Shown in pieces: positions 15,835 to 24,827 of a stretch of DNA of 64,000 nt. Positions within the stretch are counted from its first letter, which is position 1. Each line of letters starts with the position of its first letter. Under the pieces are notes generated by a model. It ran no database searches and was not told the DNA's origin. It saw only the letters and a program-made list of their open reading frames with translations. Source of the DNA: Streptomyces sp. NBC_00569 (GTDB lineage Bacteria > Actinomycetota > Actinomycetes > Streptomycetales > Streptomycetaceae); NCBI RefSeq assembly GCF_036345255.1, contig NZ_CP107783.1, positions 6,122,001 to 6,186,000 on the forward strand. Direction: 5' to 3'. The translations under genes and the position numbers were made by a program.

Positions 15835-16032
15835 TGTACGGCCGAACGTGAGACGCCTTCTCTGTGCGAGGCGTACGTGTGCGGGTCCTGCTTCCGCCTT
15901 CTGTCTTCTGGATTCCGGCTTTCCGTGGGCGCGGTCGCCGTCCGTCTTGCCGGGTTTGGGCGGGGCGACTGAGTGCGCGTCTTGGCTGCGTCGTACGTTT
16001 GGATGCGCGAACGTCGCGGAGAGAGGACGGCA

Positions 16033-16203
16033 GTGGTGACGACAAGTGAGCCTTCGGACCGTCAGGATCCGGCGGACGGGCCCGAGCCGCGCTCTTACGA
16101 ACCAGGTCCCTCCGCCGGGAAGCTGCTGCTGTTTGTGGCGGTGTTTGTTGCGTTTGCGGTGATTGTTGTGGGTGGGGCTGTGATTCTTACGGCCGGGGGG
16201 TGA
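16033..16203 (+). CDS. Small single-pass membrane protein
   Basis: 56 residues from GTG (another GTG follows immediately), with GAGAGGACGG just upstream as ribosome site. The first ~30 residues are hydrophilic (SEPSDRQDPADGPEPRSYEP). The last 25 are one membrane helix (LLLFVAVFVAFAVIVVGGAV) ending at the C-terminus, a tail-anchored layout. No family is recognised. It is convergent with the minus-strand lipoprotein gene, whose stop lies 21 nt beyond. Confidence 0.6.
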   Translation: MVTTSEPSDRQDPADGPEPRSYEPGPSAGKLLLFVAVFVAFAVIVVGGAVILTAGG

Positions 16204-16224
16204 CGGGGCGCGTGCGCTCGCTTG

Positions 16225-16767
16225 TCAGGGGGGCGTGCAGCCCACGGTCTTCATGGTGGCGGGCATGTAGGCGCGCATGAACTTGTCGATGGCTTTTCTC
16301 TGGTGGACGATCTTACGGTCGCGGGTGACCTTGAGGGCGAGAGTAAAGTTCCATTTCCCCTTGCCCTTGCATCGAGTTGTGGCAATCGACCCGTTATCTC
16401 CTAGCGTGGCGGATTCGGCCAGGTGATGAATGCGCCTCGGCTCCCACAGCCCGGTCGCGGAATTATCGAGCGATGAGTACTTCATGGGGTCGATACTGTC
16501 GGTGTGCCAGGAAACCCTGAGTCGGAGCGCTTCGGATCTATCGACAGAGACGATGCATACAGACCTTCCTTTCTCGCCCCATCCGGTGGTGTGCCACTCG
16601 CTTAATTCCCCCGCAGGTTTGAGCAGGGGCGCGGTGAGACCTTGTGTGACAGGCGTGTCGCAGATATTCTTTGGAATTTCGATGCTCCGTGCGCTGCAGG
16701 CAGGCAAGCAAAACAGCGTGAAGGCTGCCATCGCAGATAATCCGGTCGGATTGTTGTGGCGGATCAT
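16225..16767 (-). CDS. Four-cysteine lipoprotein-like protein, third gene of WXG cassette B
   Basis: 180 residues. A hydrophobic signal ends LFCLPAC, where Cys24 may be a lipidation site although Pro at -2 is unusual. The exported part has four cysteines (NICDTP, SVCIVS, TTRCKGK, VGCTPP) in the same order as the partner protein at 7076-7711, including the final Cys followed by two prolines. The ATG overlaps the stop of the large WXG gene by ATGA, so the two are translationally coupled. An upstream in-frame ATG would add 39 basic residues inside the preceding gene and is rejected. Role unknown; an immunity or surface-partner role is inference. Confidence 0.75.
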   Translation of the reverse strand: MIRHNNPTGLSAMAAFTLFCLPACSARSIEIPKNICDTPVTQGLTAPLLKPAGELSEWHTTGWGEKGRSVCIVSVDRSEALRLRVSWHTDSIDPMKYSSLDNSATGLWEPRRIHHLAESATLGDNGSIATTRCKGKGKWNFTLALKVTRDRKIVHQRKAIDKFMRAYMPATMKTVGCTPP

Positions 16768-18857
16768 TTGGCGGTCTCCTTGGATACTCCTTGGGCGCGC
16801 AGGGCTCCCGTGTCTGCAGCCTGGTCCACCACGTCCTGTGGATCGTACGGCGAGCTGTTGTCGGTGTGATGCACCTTGCGCCACTCCTCTGCCAGGGCCA
16901 TCAGCTGGCTGTTTCGGTTGTTGTATTTGGCGAGGTCGGCGTCTGCCGCCTTATCGTCCAGCTTTCTTTGTTCGTCAGCCAGCCACTTTTCTGTCACATA
17001 GTCAAACCCCGATTGCACTTCGTCGCTGCCGACGGGAAGGTAGCCGATTGCTTGGTCGACGACCCATTTGTGTTTGAAGTCGGCAACTTCGGGGTCTCCT
17101 GCGGCCGCAGTTCTGGCCTGTTCGAGGAACCCTACGGTTCGCCCTGCATGGCTCAATGAGTCCATAGGGCGTTTCTGGTCAGGGTCATGAATGTCGGCGA
17201 CCATGGCGTGATTGATTCCGCTGTTAAGTGCTGCATAAGATCCCTGGTCCTTGGATACCTGCTTCACCACTTCATAGAGCTGGTCCTGCGGGATACTCGA
17301 CCCCTTCATTTCGATTCGACTGGCCGCCGCATGCACCGTATCCCCATGATTGACCAGAATCTTCGCCATGGGCTCTCGTAGTGACGGCGGGAACTTGTCG
17401 CCCTCTTCTGCCAGGTATTTCAGCGACGACTTGAACACCTTGTTGTTGTCCGCGGAGTGCTCCACGTACTTGGCGTTCGGGTCCGACGGGTCCAGGCCCG
17501 TGGCTCCCGCCTGGAGTGCCGCCGCGAAGCCCGCGTGGGTGTCCGCGTCCAGGGACGGTGTGTAGACCGTCGCCTTCGGCGTCTCCTCCGTGTGCAGCGT
17601 GATCTTCCAGTCGCGGTCGTGCGTCAGGTACTTCATGCGGTCGTCGTCATTGAGGTAGTGCGCCGCCGTGGCGGGCTCGTGGCTCATGATGCCGAGTACG
17701 CCGTCGACCGGGTCGTTGGCGAACCAGCCTTTCTGTTTTCCGCTGTATTCGCCCTTCAGGTCCCAGATTTCCGGGTTCTTCTTCTCGGCCTTGATCATGT
17801 CGTCGCCAAGGTCCTCGAGGAATTCGCGTCCGTACCCGTCACCGTGCTGCATGAGCGTGACCAGTGACTGGTATCCGTGGACCTTGTCCAGCCTGGCTGC
17901 CTGGAAATCGGTCTCGTAGCGCGCGACGCCCGCCTTCCGCATTTCCGTCCGCCAGTCCTTGTACCACTTGGAGCGGGTGTTCTTGGTGGCCGTCGCAAGG
18001 GAGTTGGCGAGGCCGGTCTCGATGGAGTTGTAGTCGGCCGCATGCCGGGGGTCGGTCACATGGGCGAGGTCGCCGAGGTTGTTGGTCAGGCGGATCGTGC
18101 CGCTCGGGCCCAGGCTGTCCAGGACGGTGCGGCTGAATCCCGGATCGTGGCTGTTGTCGCGGAACGAGCGTTGGAGTTCCGCAAGTTGGTGTGGCGTGAG
18201 CCGTTCGCCGTTGGCGAGTTTCCGCGCGGACTTCTTTGCTGCCTCCGCCTCGTATTGTTCGATGTCGCCCTTGGCGCGGGAGTTGAACCCGTTGCCCGTG
18301 CCGTCGGTGAGGTTGGAATCGAAGACGGCGGCACCAAGCGCGATCTCGACTCCCTCGTCGGCGTCCCCCACCGCGCGTACCGCCTTGTCGATACGGCCCT
18401 GCCAGGACTCGACCGCCCGTTGGACTTCGGCCCGGCTTGTGGGGTCGTGCATCGCCGAGTTCGAGGCGTCTCCGGCCGCGCGTTCCTCGTCGTATGCCAC
18501 GACGCCGCGATCCGAGACCTTTATGCCGGCCTTGACGGCTGCCTCGCGCTCGGACTTGAGTCGGCCGCGCAACGTGGTGAACTGCGCGTGGGCGTCACGG
18601 AGCAGCGAGGCGATCGCCTTTGCTTCCGTCCGGGCGTTCCGGAATTCGTGGAGCGTTACGTCGAAGCGCTTGCCGGCCGCGTCGGCGCTCAGACCGGTCC
18701 AGGTCGAGGGGGACGGCGGGCCGGGTGTGATGCCGTGCACGTCCCGCTTGTAGTCCGTCTCCCGCTTTCCGAACTCCTTCGCCATACCGTCCCAGCGATC
18801 GGCCGCGGTGGTGAGCGTGGCGAGGTCAGTGGTCATGATCTCGTGGTACGTGGGCAT
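16764..18857 (-). CDS. Large WXG-headed protein of cassette B, putative type VII substrate or toxin-like protein
   Basis: 697 residues. The N-terminal helical hairpin has a WTG turn (53-55). The long helical middle has blocks collinear with the cassette A protein, for example NDPVDGVLGIMSHEPATAAH against SDPLTGYLKGLSNSPHAATD, and AGRTVGFLEQAR against ARTAGTIEGLIG. Unlike the cassette A protein it lacks the Gly-rich hydrophobic segment near the C-terminus; its end is charged and helical, with YDPQD fitting YxxxD. No catalytic motif is recognised. Divergent C-termini on a shared N-terminal scaffold fit a polymorphic effector layout, but toxicity is inference. Confidence 0.75.
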   Translation of the reverse strand: MPTYHEIMTTDLATLTTAADRWDGMAKEFGKRETDYKRDVHGITPGPPSPSTWTGLSADAAGKRFDVTLHEFRNARTEAKAIASLLRDAHAQFTTLRGRLKSEREAAVKAGIKVSDRGVVAYDEERAAGDASNSAMHDPTSRAEVQRAVESWQGRIDKAVRAVGDADEGVEIALGAAVFDSNLTDGTGNGFNSRAKGDIEQYEAEAAKKSARKLANGERLTPHQLAELQRSFRDNSHDPGFSRTVLDSLGPSGTIRLTNNLGDLAHVTDPRHAADYNSIETGLANSLATATKNTRSKWYKDWRTEMRKAGVARYETDFQAARLDKVHGYQSLVTLMQHGDGYGREFLEDLGDDMIKAEKKNPEIWDLKGEYSGKQKGWFANDPVDGVLGIMSHEPATAAHYLNDDDRMKYLTHDRDWKITLHTEETPKATVYTPSLDADTHAGFAAALQAGATGLDPSDPNAKYVEHSADNNKVFKSSLKYLAEEGDKFPPSLREPMAKILVNHGDTVHAAASRIEMKGSSIPQDQLYEVVKQVSKDQGSYAALNSGINHAMVADIHDPDQKRPMDSLSHAGRTVGFLEQARTAAAGDPEVADFKHKWVVDQAIGYLPVGSDEVQSGFDYVTEKWLADEQRKLDDKAADADLAKYNNRNSQLMALAEEWRKVHHTDNSSPYDPQDVVDQAADTGALRAQGVSKETAK

Positions 18858-18900
18858 GGGGCGTTCCTCGTGCGTCGGTCGGGGGCAGGCCGTACGGCGG

Positions 18901-19257
18901 TCAGTAGCGGTCGAGCGATGACGACGTCCGGACGTGTGCCCCTACCCCGAAGTCCGTTCCCTGGAGGAGTGCCGTGGTGGCGCGCAGCGACACTTTCTCC
19001 GAACTCAGCCTGTTCATAAGGGATTTCACCTGATCCCCCCAGGCCTTGTGCGTCTTCTTCAGGGACGACGACGTGACCCAGCCGTGCCCGTCCTTCGCGT
19101 CGAACGCCCTGATGGCGGCCCCTGTGTCCTCGTCCGCCCACTCGCCCGAGCGGCGCGTGTCGGGCTCGATGTGGTTCTCGATCGCCCGGGCCGCGGCACG
19201 CTTCCGCGCCGGCGACGAAGCGAGGTTCTGCTGGCCCTGGGCAGGTCCGATGACCAT
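18901..19257 (-). CDS. Small helical protein, first gene of WXG cassette B
   Basis: 118 residues from ATG (MVIGPAQGQQNLASS), preceded by GGGGAGGACATC; an upstream in-frame ATG gives a Cys-rich extension and lacks a ribosome site. The protein is basic and mostly helical, with HKAWGDQVKSLMNRL near the middle and a Ser-rich tail. It corresponds in position and size class to the gene at 10015-10509, although I see no close sequence match between the two. It is probably the small partner of the large WXG-headed protein 43 nt downstream. Confidence 0.65.
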   Translation of the reverse strand: MVIGPAQGQQNLASSPARKRAAARAIENHIEPDTRRSGEWADEDTGAAIRAFDAKDGHGWVTSSSLKKTHKAWGDQVKSLMNRLSSEKVSLRATTALLQGTDFGVGAHVRTSSSLDRY

Positions 19258-19550
19258 GTTGCTGATGTCCTCCCCGTGTGTGTATTCACATCCCCCGCAC
19301 CGGCCAACTGCCTTGATCCGAGGCGGGATTCTGGGCAACGAGGAACCGGACGCGCTGGTCACCCCACGTCCGGGTGATCAGTGGCGTGGCCCGGCGGCGA
19401 GCGGGCCGGGGCGGTGTCCGCCTCGGGTGACGTGCTCCGTCCGGCTTGACGGAGCGCCCCCGGTGTCGGGGCCGGCACCGGGACCCGATGTCGGCCCCGA
19501 CGCCGGGCCGGCTCTCTTCTGCGGTCTACGGCGTCCGTGGCTCAACGCCG
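19258..19550. other. Spacer between cassette B and tRNA-Cys
   Basis: Together with the terminator and tRNA this forms a ~600-nt region without protein genes. It should carry the cassette B promoter. A 9-bp inverted repeat (GTCGGGGCC...GGCCCCGAC) lies near 19467-19500. I see no attachment-site repeat of the tRNA. Confidence 0.4.
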
Positions 19551-19582
19551 AAGGGGCGCCCCGCCGAAGCGGGGCGCCCCTT
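19551..19582. terminator. Terminator hairpin downstream of tRNA-Cys
   Basis: A perfect 14-bp stem, AAGGGGCGCCCCGC with GCGGGGCGCCCCTT, around a CGAA tetraloop. It lies 16 nt beyond the 3' end of the minus-strand tRNA. Confidence 0.8.
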
Positions 19583-19598
19583 CATGAGGTGTCGCACG

Positions 19599-19670
19599 AG
19601 GCCGTGACCGGAATCGAACCGGTGTGCTTCGCTTTGCAGGCGAATCCCTAAACCACTCGGGCACACGGCC
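19599..19670 (-). tRNA. tRNA-Cys (GCA)
   Basis: The 72-nt cloverleaf reads from the minus strand with acceptor stem GGCCGTG/CACGGCC and anticodon loop CTGCAAA giving GCA. The T arm is CCGGTTCGATTCCGG. CCA is not encoded. A strong terminator follows. Confidence 0.93.
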
Positions 19671-19861
19671 AACTGAGTTCGGAACAAGGTTCGTTGAACT
19701 CGATGTCTTGACCGTACGGCCCGTCCGCCGTCGCGCCAAGAGGGGCGCGTGGGTCGCAATGTGACTGCCATACGGCGTTCATGGTCGTACGACCAAGGGA
19801 CCAGGAGAACGGGGACCACCGACAGGGGTCAAGTGGTGTCGTGCCCCTTACTCTGAAGCTC

Positions 19862-21427
19862 ATGACCGCCCTGGAACCGTCCGGTGACGCCGATGTCGCC
19901 CGCGCCATCGCCCCCGACACCCCCGCCGAACTCGCTGCCGAGGGCGCTGCCCGTATGGCTGCCGATTTGGCTGCCGGTATCGCTGCCGACGTCAGGACCG
20001 GTGAAGGCGTGCTCGGGCGGGGCTACCGCGCCCTCAGCATCGGCATCGTCTCCGTCGTTCTGCTGATCGCGTTCGAGGCCACCGCCGTCGGGACCGCCAT
20101 GCCCGTCGCCGCGCGTGAGCTCGACGGGGTGTCGCTCTACGCGTTCGCCTTCTCCGCCTACTTCACCACCAGCCTCTTCGGCATGGTGCTGTCCGGGCAG
20201 TGGGCCGACCGGCGCGGGCCGCTGGCGCCTCTGGGGGCGGGGATCGCGGCGTTCGCTGCCGGGCTGCTGCTCGCCGGCACCGCGGCGTCCATGTGGATGT
20301 TCATCGCCGGGCGGGCCGTGCAGGGGCTGGGGGGCGGGCTCGTCATCGTGGCGTTGTACGTAGTGGTCAGCCGCGCCTATCCGGAGCGGCTGCGGCCCGC
20401 GATCATGGCCGCCTTCGCCGCGAGCTGGGTGGTCCCCTCCGTCGTCGGGCCGCTCGCGTCCGGCGCCGTGACCGAGCACCTCGGGTGGCGGTGGGTGTTC
20501 ATCGGGATTCCCGTGCTGGTCGTGTTCCCGCTCGCGCTCGCCCTGCCGCAGATCCGGCGCCGCGCCTCCGGACCCGCCGAAGGCGCCGTCCCGGGCGCCG
20601 TCGACCGGCGTCGTGTCCGGCTCGCTCTCGGGATCTCCTTCGGCGCCGGGTTCCTGCAGTACGCGGCCCAGGACCTGGCCTGGGTGTCCCTTCTCCCCGG
20701 CGCCGTGGGTGTCGCCCTGCTCGTGCCGGCCGTGCTCGGGCTGCTGCCCCGGGGTACGTATCGCGCCGCCCGCGGGCTGCCCGCCGTGGTCCTCCTGCGC
20801 GGGGTCGCCGCAGGGTCCTTCATCGCGGCCGAGTCCTTCGTGCCGCTGATGCTCGTCACCCAGCGCGGGCTCTCGCCGATGGCGGCCGGGCTGTCACTGG
20901 CGGTGGGCGGGGCCACGTGGGCGCTGGGCTCGTACGTGCAGTCCCGGCCGGGCCTGGAGCCGTACCGGGAGCGCATGATGGCGGGCGGGATGGTCCTGGT
21001 GGCCGCGGCCATCGTGACCGCGCCGAGCGTGCTGATCCAGGCGGTGCCGGTGTGGATCGTGGCGGTGGCGTGGGGCTTCGGGTGTCTCGGGATGGGCCTG
21101 GTGATCTCGTCCACGAGCGTGCTGCTGCTCCAGTTGTCCGCGCCGGAGGAGGCGGGGGCGAACTCGGCCGCGCTGCAGATCTCGGACGGCCTGTCGAACG
21201 TCGTCCTGCTGGCCGTGGGCGGCGCCGCGTTCGCCGCGCTCGGGGGCGGAGCGGTGGGCTCCGCCCATGAGGCAGCCTCGGCCGGTGACGGCGGATCCCA
21301 TCCGGCCGCCTTTGTCGCGGTGTTCCTGCCGATGGCGGCGGTGGCCCTGGTGGGGGCCTGGGTGGCTACGCGCGTGATGTCGGCGTCCCAGCCTCCGGGC
21401 GTCGGCCGGCTGGATCCGGGCGTCTGA
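19862..21427 (+). CDS. MFS multidrug-type transporter (14-TM DHA2-like)
   Basis: 521 residues. A ~60-residue Ala/Asp-rich N-terminus precedes the first helix. MFS motif A is GQWADRRGPLAPLG, and QGLGGGLVIVALYVVV fits the drug:H+ antiporter motif. The remaining sequence alternates long hydrophobic segments (about 12-14). The start ATG lies 7 nt after TACTCT (19849-19854) with no Shine-Dalgarno, so translation is probably leaderless; an upstream in-frame ATG would read through that promoter. Substrate unknown. Confidence 0.85.
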   Translation: MTALEPSGDADVARAIAPDTPAELAAEGAARMAADLAAGIAADVRTGEGVLGRGYRALSIGIVSVVLLIAFEATAVGTAMPVAARELDGVSLYAFAFSAYFTTSLFGMVLSGQWADRRGPLAPLGAGIAAFAAGLLLAGTAASMWMFIAGRAVQGLGGGLVIVALYVVVSRAYPERLRPAIMAAFAASWVVPSVVGPLASGAVTEHLGWRWVFIGIPVLVVFPLALALPQIRRRASGPAEGAVPGAVDRRRVRLALGISFGAGFLQYAAQDLAWVSLLPGAVGVALLVPAVLGLLPRGTYRAARGLPAVVLLRGVAAGSFIAAESFVPLMLVTQRGLSPMAAGLSLAVGGATWALGSYVQSRPGLEPYRERMMAGGMVLVAAAIVTAPSVLIQAVPVWIVAVAWGFGCLGMGLVISSTSVLLLQLSAPEEAGANSAALQISDGLSNVVLLAVGGAAFAALGGGAVGSAHEAASAGDGGSHPAAFVAVFLPMAAVALVGAWVATRVMSASQPPGVGRLDPGV

Positions 21428-21691
21428 ATCCGGCCCCCGAAACTGAACGGACGTCCGGCTGTACGCGCTCTGTGCGGCACCCGAACGCGCTGCGTAAGAC
21501 CGACTGTGAAACGGGTCGCATCGTGCGGCACCCCGGCGCTGTTCCCCCGCTGACGCGTCCACCCCACCGGTAGGGTGGCCCGGTTGTCGTACGTACCCCC
21601 AGCGTCAAAGTGCGTACCTCCAGGGGCAGAAGCCTGCGTCAATACTCCGCAGCCCGCGCCCGAGCCCGTACCTGCGTCAAAACCGGAGACC

Positions 21692-23500
21692 GTGACTACC
21701 ACCGCCGCCGCCACCACCGCTTCCGCCTCCTCCCACCACCTCTCACCCGCCTTCCCCGGCCGTGCCCCCTGGGGCACCGCGGGCAAGCTGCGTGCCTGGC
21801 AGCAAGGGGCCATGGAGCGGTACCTCCAGGAGCAGCCGCGAGACTTTCTCGCCGTCGCCACCCCGGGCGCCGGCAAGACGACGTTCGCGCTCACCCTCGC
21901 GTCCTGGCTGCTGCACCACCATGTCGTGCAGCAGGTGACCGTGGTCGCGCCGACGGAGCACCTGAAGAAGCAGTGGGCCGAGGCCGCCGCGCGCATAGGG
22001 ATCAAGCTGGACCCGGAGTACAGCGCGGGGCCGCTCAACAAGGAGTACCAGGGCGTCGCGGTCACGTACGCGGGTGTGGGCGTGCGGCCGATGCTGCACC
22101 GCAACCGCAGTGAGCAGCGCAAGACCCTCGTGATTCTTGATGAGATCCACCACGCCGGTGACTCGAAGTCCTGGGGCGAGGCGTGCCTGGAGGCCTTCGA
22201 GCCGGCGACCCGCCGGCTCGCCCTCACCGGTACGCCGTTCCGCTCGGACACCAACCCCATCCCCTTCGTCCAGTACGAAGAGGGCAAGGACGGCATCCGG
22301 CGCTCCTCCGCCGACTACACGTACGGATACGGCAGCGCGCTCGGCGACGGTGTCGTGCGGCCCGTCATCTTCCTCTCCTACAGCGGCAACATGCGGTGGC
22401 GCACGAAGGCCGGTGACGAGATCGCCGCCCGGCTCGGCGAACCCATGACCAAGGACGCCATCAGCCAGGCCTGGCGCACCGCCCTCGATCCGCGCGGCGA
22501 GTGGATGCCGAGTGTGCTGCGCGCCGCCGACCAGCGGCTCACCGAGGTCCGCAAGGGCATCCCGGACGCGGGCGGTCTCGTCATCGCCGCCGACCAGGAC
22601 TCCGCCCGCGCCTACGCCAAGCTGATCCGGGAGATCACCGGCACGAAGCCCACCACCGTCCTCTCCGACGACACCGGCGCATCGAAGCGGATCGACGACT
22701 TCTCGGGGAGCGGCGACCGCTGGATGGTCGCCGTCCGCATGGTGTCCGAGGGCGTCGACGTGCCCCGGCTCGCCGTGGGTGTCTACGCGACGACGATCTC
22801 GACCCCGCTCTTCTTCGCGCAGGCCGTGGGCCGTTTCGTACGTTCACGGCGGCGCGGCGAGACCGCGTCCGTCTTCCTGCCCACCGTCCCCGACCTCCTC
22901 GGCTTCGCCAACGAGATGGAGGTCGAGCGCGACCACGTGCTCGACAAGCCGAAGAAGGACGGGGAGGAGGACCCCTACGCCGAGTCCGAGCAGGAGATGG
23001 ACGAGGCGAACAAGGAGCAGGACGAGGACACGGGGGAGCAGGAGCAGTTCTCCTTCGAGGCGCTCGAGTCCGAGGCCACGTTCGACCGGGTCCTCTACGA
23101 CGGCGCCGAGTTCGGCATGCAGGCCCACCCGGGGAGCGAGGAGGAGCAGGACTACCTCGGCATTCCCGGGCTCCTCGAACCCGACCAGGTGCAGATGCTG
23201 CTCCAGAAGCGGCAGGCCCGGCAGATCGCGCACAGCAAGAAGAAGCCGGACAGTGAGGCCGATCTCCTCGAGATGCCGGCCGAGCGGCGGCCCGTCGTCT
23301 CGCACAAGGAGCTCCTCGAACTCCGTAAGTCGCTGAACACGATGGTCGGGGCGTACGTACATCAGAGCGGCAAGCCGCACGGTGTCATCCACACCGAGCT
23401 GCGGCGGGTGTGCGGGGGGCCGCCGAGCGCGGAGGCCACGGCCGGGCAGCTGCGGCAGCGCATCGCGAAGGTCCAGGAGTGGGCCACCCGGATGAAGTGA
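21692..23500 (+). CDS. DEAD/DEAH-box superfamily 2 helicase
   Basis: 602 residues from GTG (VTTTAAATT) with CCGGAGAC just upstream. Walker A is ATPGAGKTTF, motif Ia VVAPTEHLKKQW, motif II LDEIHH (DEIH box), motif III LTGTPFRSD and motif VI QAVGRFVR. The C-terminal 200 residues are very acidic (EEDPYAESEQEMDEANKEQDE) and then basic. It belongs to the restriction-type ResIII/SF2 group conserved in Streptomyces. It acts on nucleic acids, and the precise substrate is unknown. It is monocistronic. Confidence 0.85.
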   Translation: MTTTAAATTASASSHHLSPAFPGRAPWGTAGKLRAWQQGAMERYLQEQPRDFLAVATPGAGKTTFALTLASWLLHHHVVQQVTVVAPTEHLKKQWAEAAARIGIKLDPEYSAGPLNKEYQGVAVTYAGVGVRPMLHRNRSEQRKTLVILDEIHHAGDSKSWGEACLEAFEPATRRLALTGTPFRSDTNPIPFVQYEEGKDGIRRSSADYTYGYGSALGDGVVRPVIFLSYSGNMRWRTKAGDEIAARLGEPMTKDAISQAWRTALDPRGEWMPSVLRAADQRLTEVRKGIPDAGGLVIAADQDSARAYAKLIREITGTKPTTVLSDDTGASKRIDDFSGSGDRWMVAVRMVSEGVDVPRLAVGVYATTISTPLFFAQAVGRFVRSRRRGETASVFLPTVPDLLGFANEMEVERDHVLDKPKKDGEEDPYAESEQEMDEANKEQDEDTGEQEQFSFEALESEATFDRVLYDGAEFGMQAHPGSEEEQDYLGIPGLLEPDQVQMLLQKRQARQIAHSKKKPDSEADLLEMPAERRPVVSHKELLELRKSLNTMVGAYVHQSGKPHGVIHTELRRVCGGPPSAEATAGQLRQRIAKVQEWATRMK

Positions 23501-23863
23501 CATCCGCTCGCGCAGTGCCGGGCCGGCGTGCCGGGAATCGTGCGCGCTACGTGCAGAGGTGGTGCACGCTCCGTTGACCACGCCCCGCGTAACGGGGCAA
23601 TCGGTACAGGTCAGGATAGTTACTGCCCGGATTCTGGACGGAGTCTTCCGCTGAGCGGGACGACCTCGCTACATTCCCGGCAACGCACACGCCCCGTGGC
23701 AGAGCCGCCGCGGAGCGCAGCCGGTGCGCCATGCGCCTCCGCCCGGGACCATCCGAACCGGGTCGATTGCCGACCGGCGGCCTCTGACGCGCGTCGCCCA
23801 CGGGACCGGCGTCGCAACCGCCGCGGAGGGGGCCGCCGCCTTCACCACTAAGGAGTGGGCGTC
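23501..23863. other. Intergenic stretch before the IclR gene
   Basis: No convincing gene. It contains a short hairpin GCCCC-GCGTAAC-GGGGC near 23583-23599 and a possible -35 TTGACC just before it (about 23575). A strong ribosome site AAGGAG sits at the 3' end for the IclR gene. Confidence 0.4.
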
Positions 23864-24505
23864 GTGACCGCGGAGACCTCCCAGACGCTCGACCGAGGAC
23901 TGCGTGTCCTCAAGCTGCTCGCCGACACCGATCACGGACTGACGGTCACCGAGCTGTCCAACAAGCTCGGCGTGAACCGCACCGTCGTGTACCGCCTGCT
24001 CGCCACGCTCGAACAGCACGCTCTGGTGCGACGCGACCTCGGAGGCCGGGCGCGGGTGGGGCTCGGCGTGCTGCGCCTGGGCCGCCAGGTGCATCCGCTG
24101 GTACGGGAGGCCGCGCTGCCGGCGCTGCGCTCCCTGGCCGAGGACATCGGGGCCACCGCGCATCTGACGCTGGTCGACGGGTCGGAAGCGCTCGCCGTGG
24201 CCGTCGTCGAGCCGACGTGGACGGACTATCACGTGGCGTACCGGGCGGGGTTCCGGCATCCGCTCGACCGGGGGGCCGCGGGGCGGGCGATACTCGCTGC
24301 GCGGCAGGGGCTTGCGCCCGAGCCCGGTTACACGCTGACCCATGGGGAGCTGGAGGCCGGCGCCTGTGGCGCTGCGGCGCCGTTGGTGGGGGTGACAGGG
24401 CTCGAGGGGAGTGTGGGGGTCGTGATGCTTTCGGACTCCGTCCCTGAGCGGGTGGGGCCGCGGGTTCTTGACGCGGCGCGGGAAGTGGCCGACGCGTTGC
24501 GCTAG
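23864..24505 (+). CDS. IclR-family transcriptional regulator
   Basis: 213 residues from GTG, 8 nt after AAGGAG. A winged-HTH N-terminus (TLDRGLRVLKLLADTDHGLTVTELSNKLGVNRTVVYRLLATLE) precedes an effector-binding domain with the IclR pattern (LRSLAEDIGATAHLTLVDG, FRHPLDRGAAGRAIL). At 213 residues it is shorter than the usual ~250 because the end of the effector domain is compact. Neighbours do not reveal a target. The 3' side is the tandem-repeat block. Confidence 0.85.
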   Translation: MTAETSQTLDRGLRVLKLLADTDHGLTVTELSNKLGVNRTVVYRLLATLEQHALVRRDLGGRARVGLGVLRLGRQVHPLVREAALPALRSLAEDIGATAHLTLVDGSEALAVAVVEPTWTDYHVAYRAGFRHPLDRGAAGRAILAARQGLAPEPGYTLTHGELEAGACGAAAPLVGVTGLEGSVGVVMLSDSVPERVGPRVLDAAREVADALR

Positions 24506-24579
24506 CGCGCTGCCTGGCCGGTTGTTTGTGCGGGGTGTTGGTGCCGGTGTTTGTGCGGGGGATCAGTGGCGGGCGTTTT

Positions 24580-24827
24580 GCGCCGTTCCCCGCGCCCCTT
24601 GAAAGGGTCCGTTTTCGTCCGCGGGTCAGTGTCGGTTGTTTGCGCGGTTCCCCGCCCCCCTTGAAAGGGTCCGTTTCCGTCCGCGGGCCAGTGTCGGTTG
24701 TTTGCGCGGTTCCCCGCGCCCCTTGAAAGGGTCCGTTTTCGTCCGCGGGTCAGTGTCGGTTGTTTGCGCGGTTCCCCGCCCCCCTTGAAAGGGTCCGTTT
24801 CCGTCCGCGGGCCAGTGTCGATTGATT
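24580..24827. repeat. Four tandem copies of a 62-bp repeat
   Basis: Units begin at 24580, 24642, 24704 and 24766, each starting GCGCGGTTCCCCGC (first copy GCGCCG). Each carries the short inverted element CCCTTGAAAGGG and ends GTGTCGGTTGTTT or a close variant. Copies 1 and 3 share one set of variants (CGCGCCCC, TTTTCG, GGGTC) and copies 2 and 4 another (CGCCCCCC, TTTCCG, GGGCC), so a 124-bp dimer was duplicated. Confidence 0.9.

Larger units (their letters stand above)
15485..16032. other. Gene-free stretch with palindrome and two strong hairpins
   Basis: No convincing gene on either strand. It contains the small palindrome CTTACTC-TT-GAGTAAG at 15642-15657, which runs into the first of two GC-rich hairpins (15657-15695 and 15809-15834). 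The ~110 nt between the hairpins could belong to a small RNA or an attenuated leader, but no promoter is clear. Confidence 0.4.

Noticed and set aside
15536..16045. Minus-strand ORF of 169 codons
   Set aside because: It runs through both hairpins and has Arg/Pro/Thr-rich low-complexity sequence.
19599..19670. tRNA-Cys as an integration site for a mobile element carrying the WXG cassettes
   Set aside because: No integrase gene and no duplicated tRNA 3' end were found on the 6-19 kb side.
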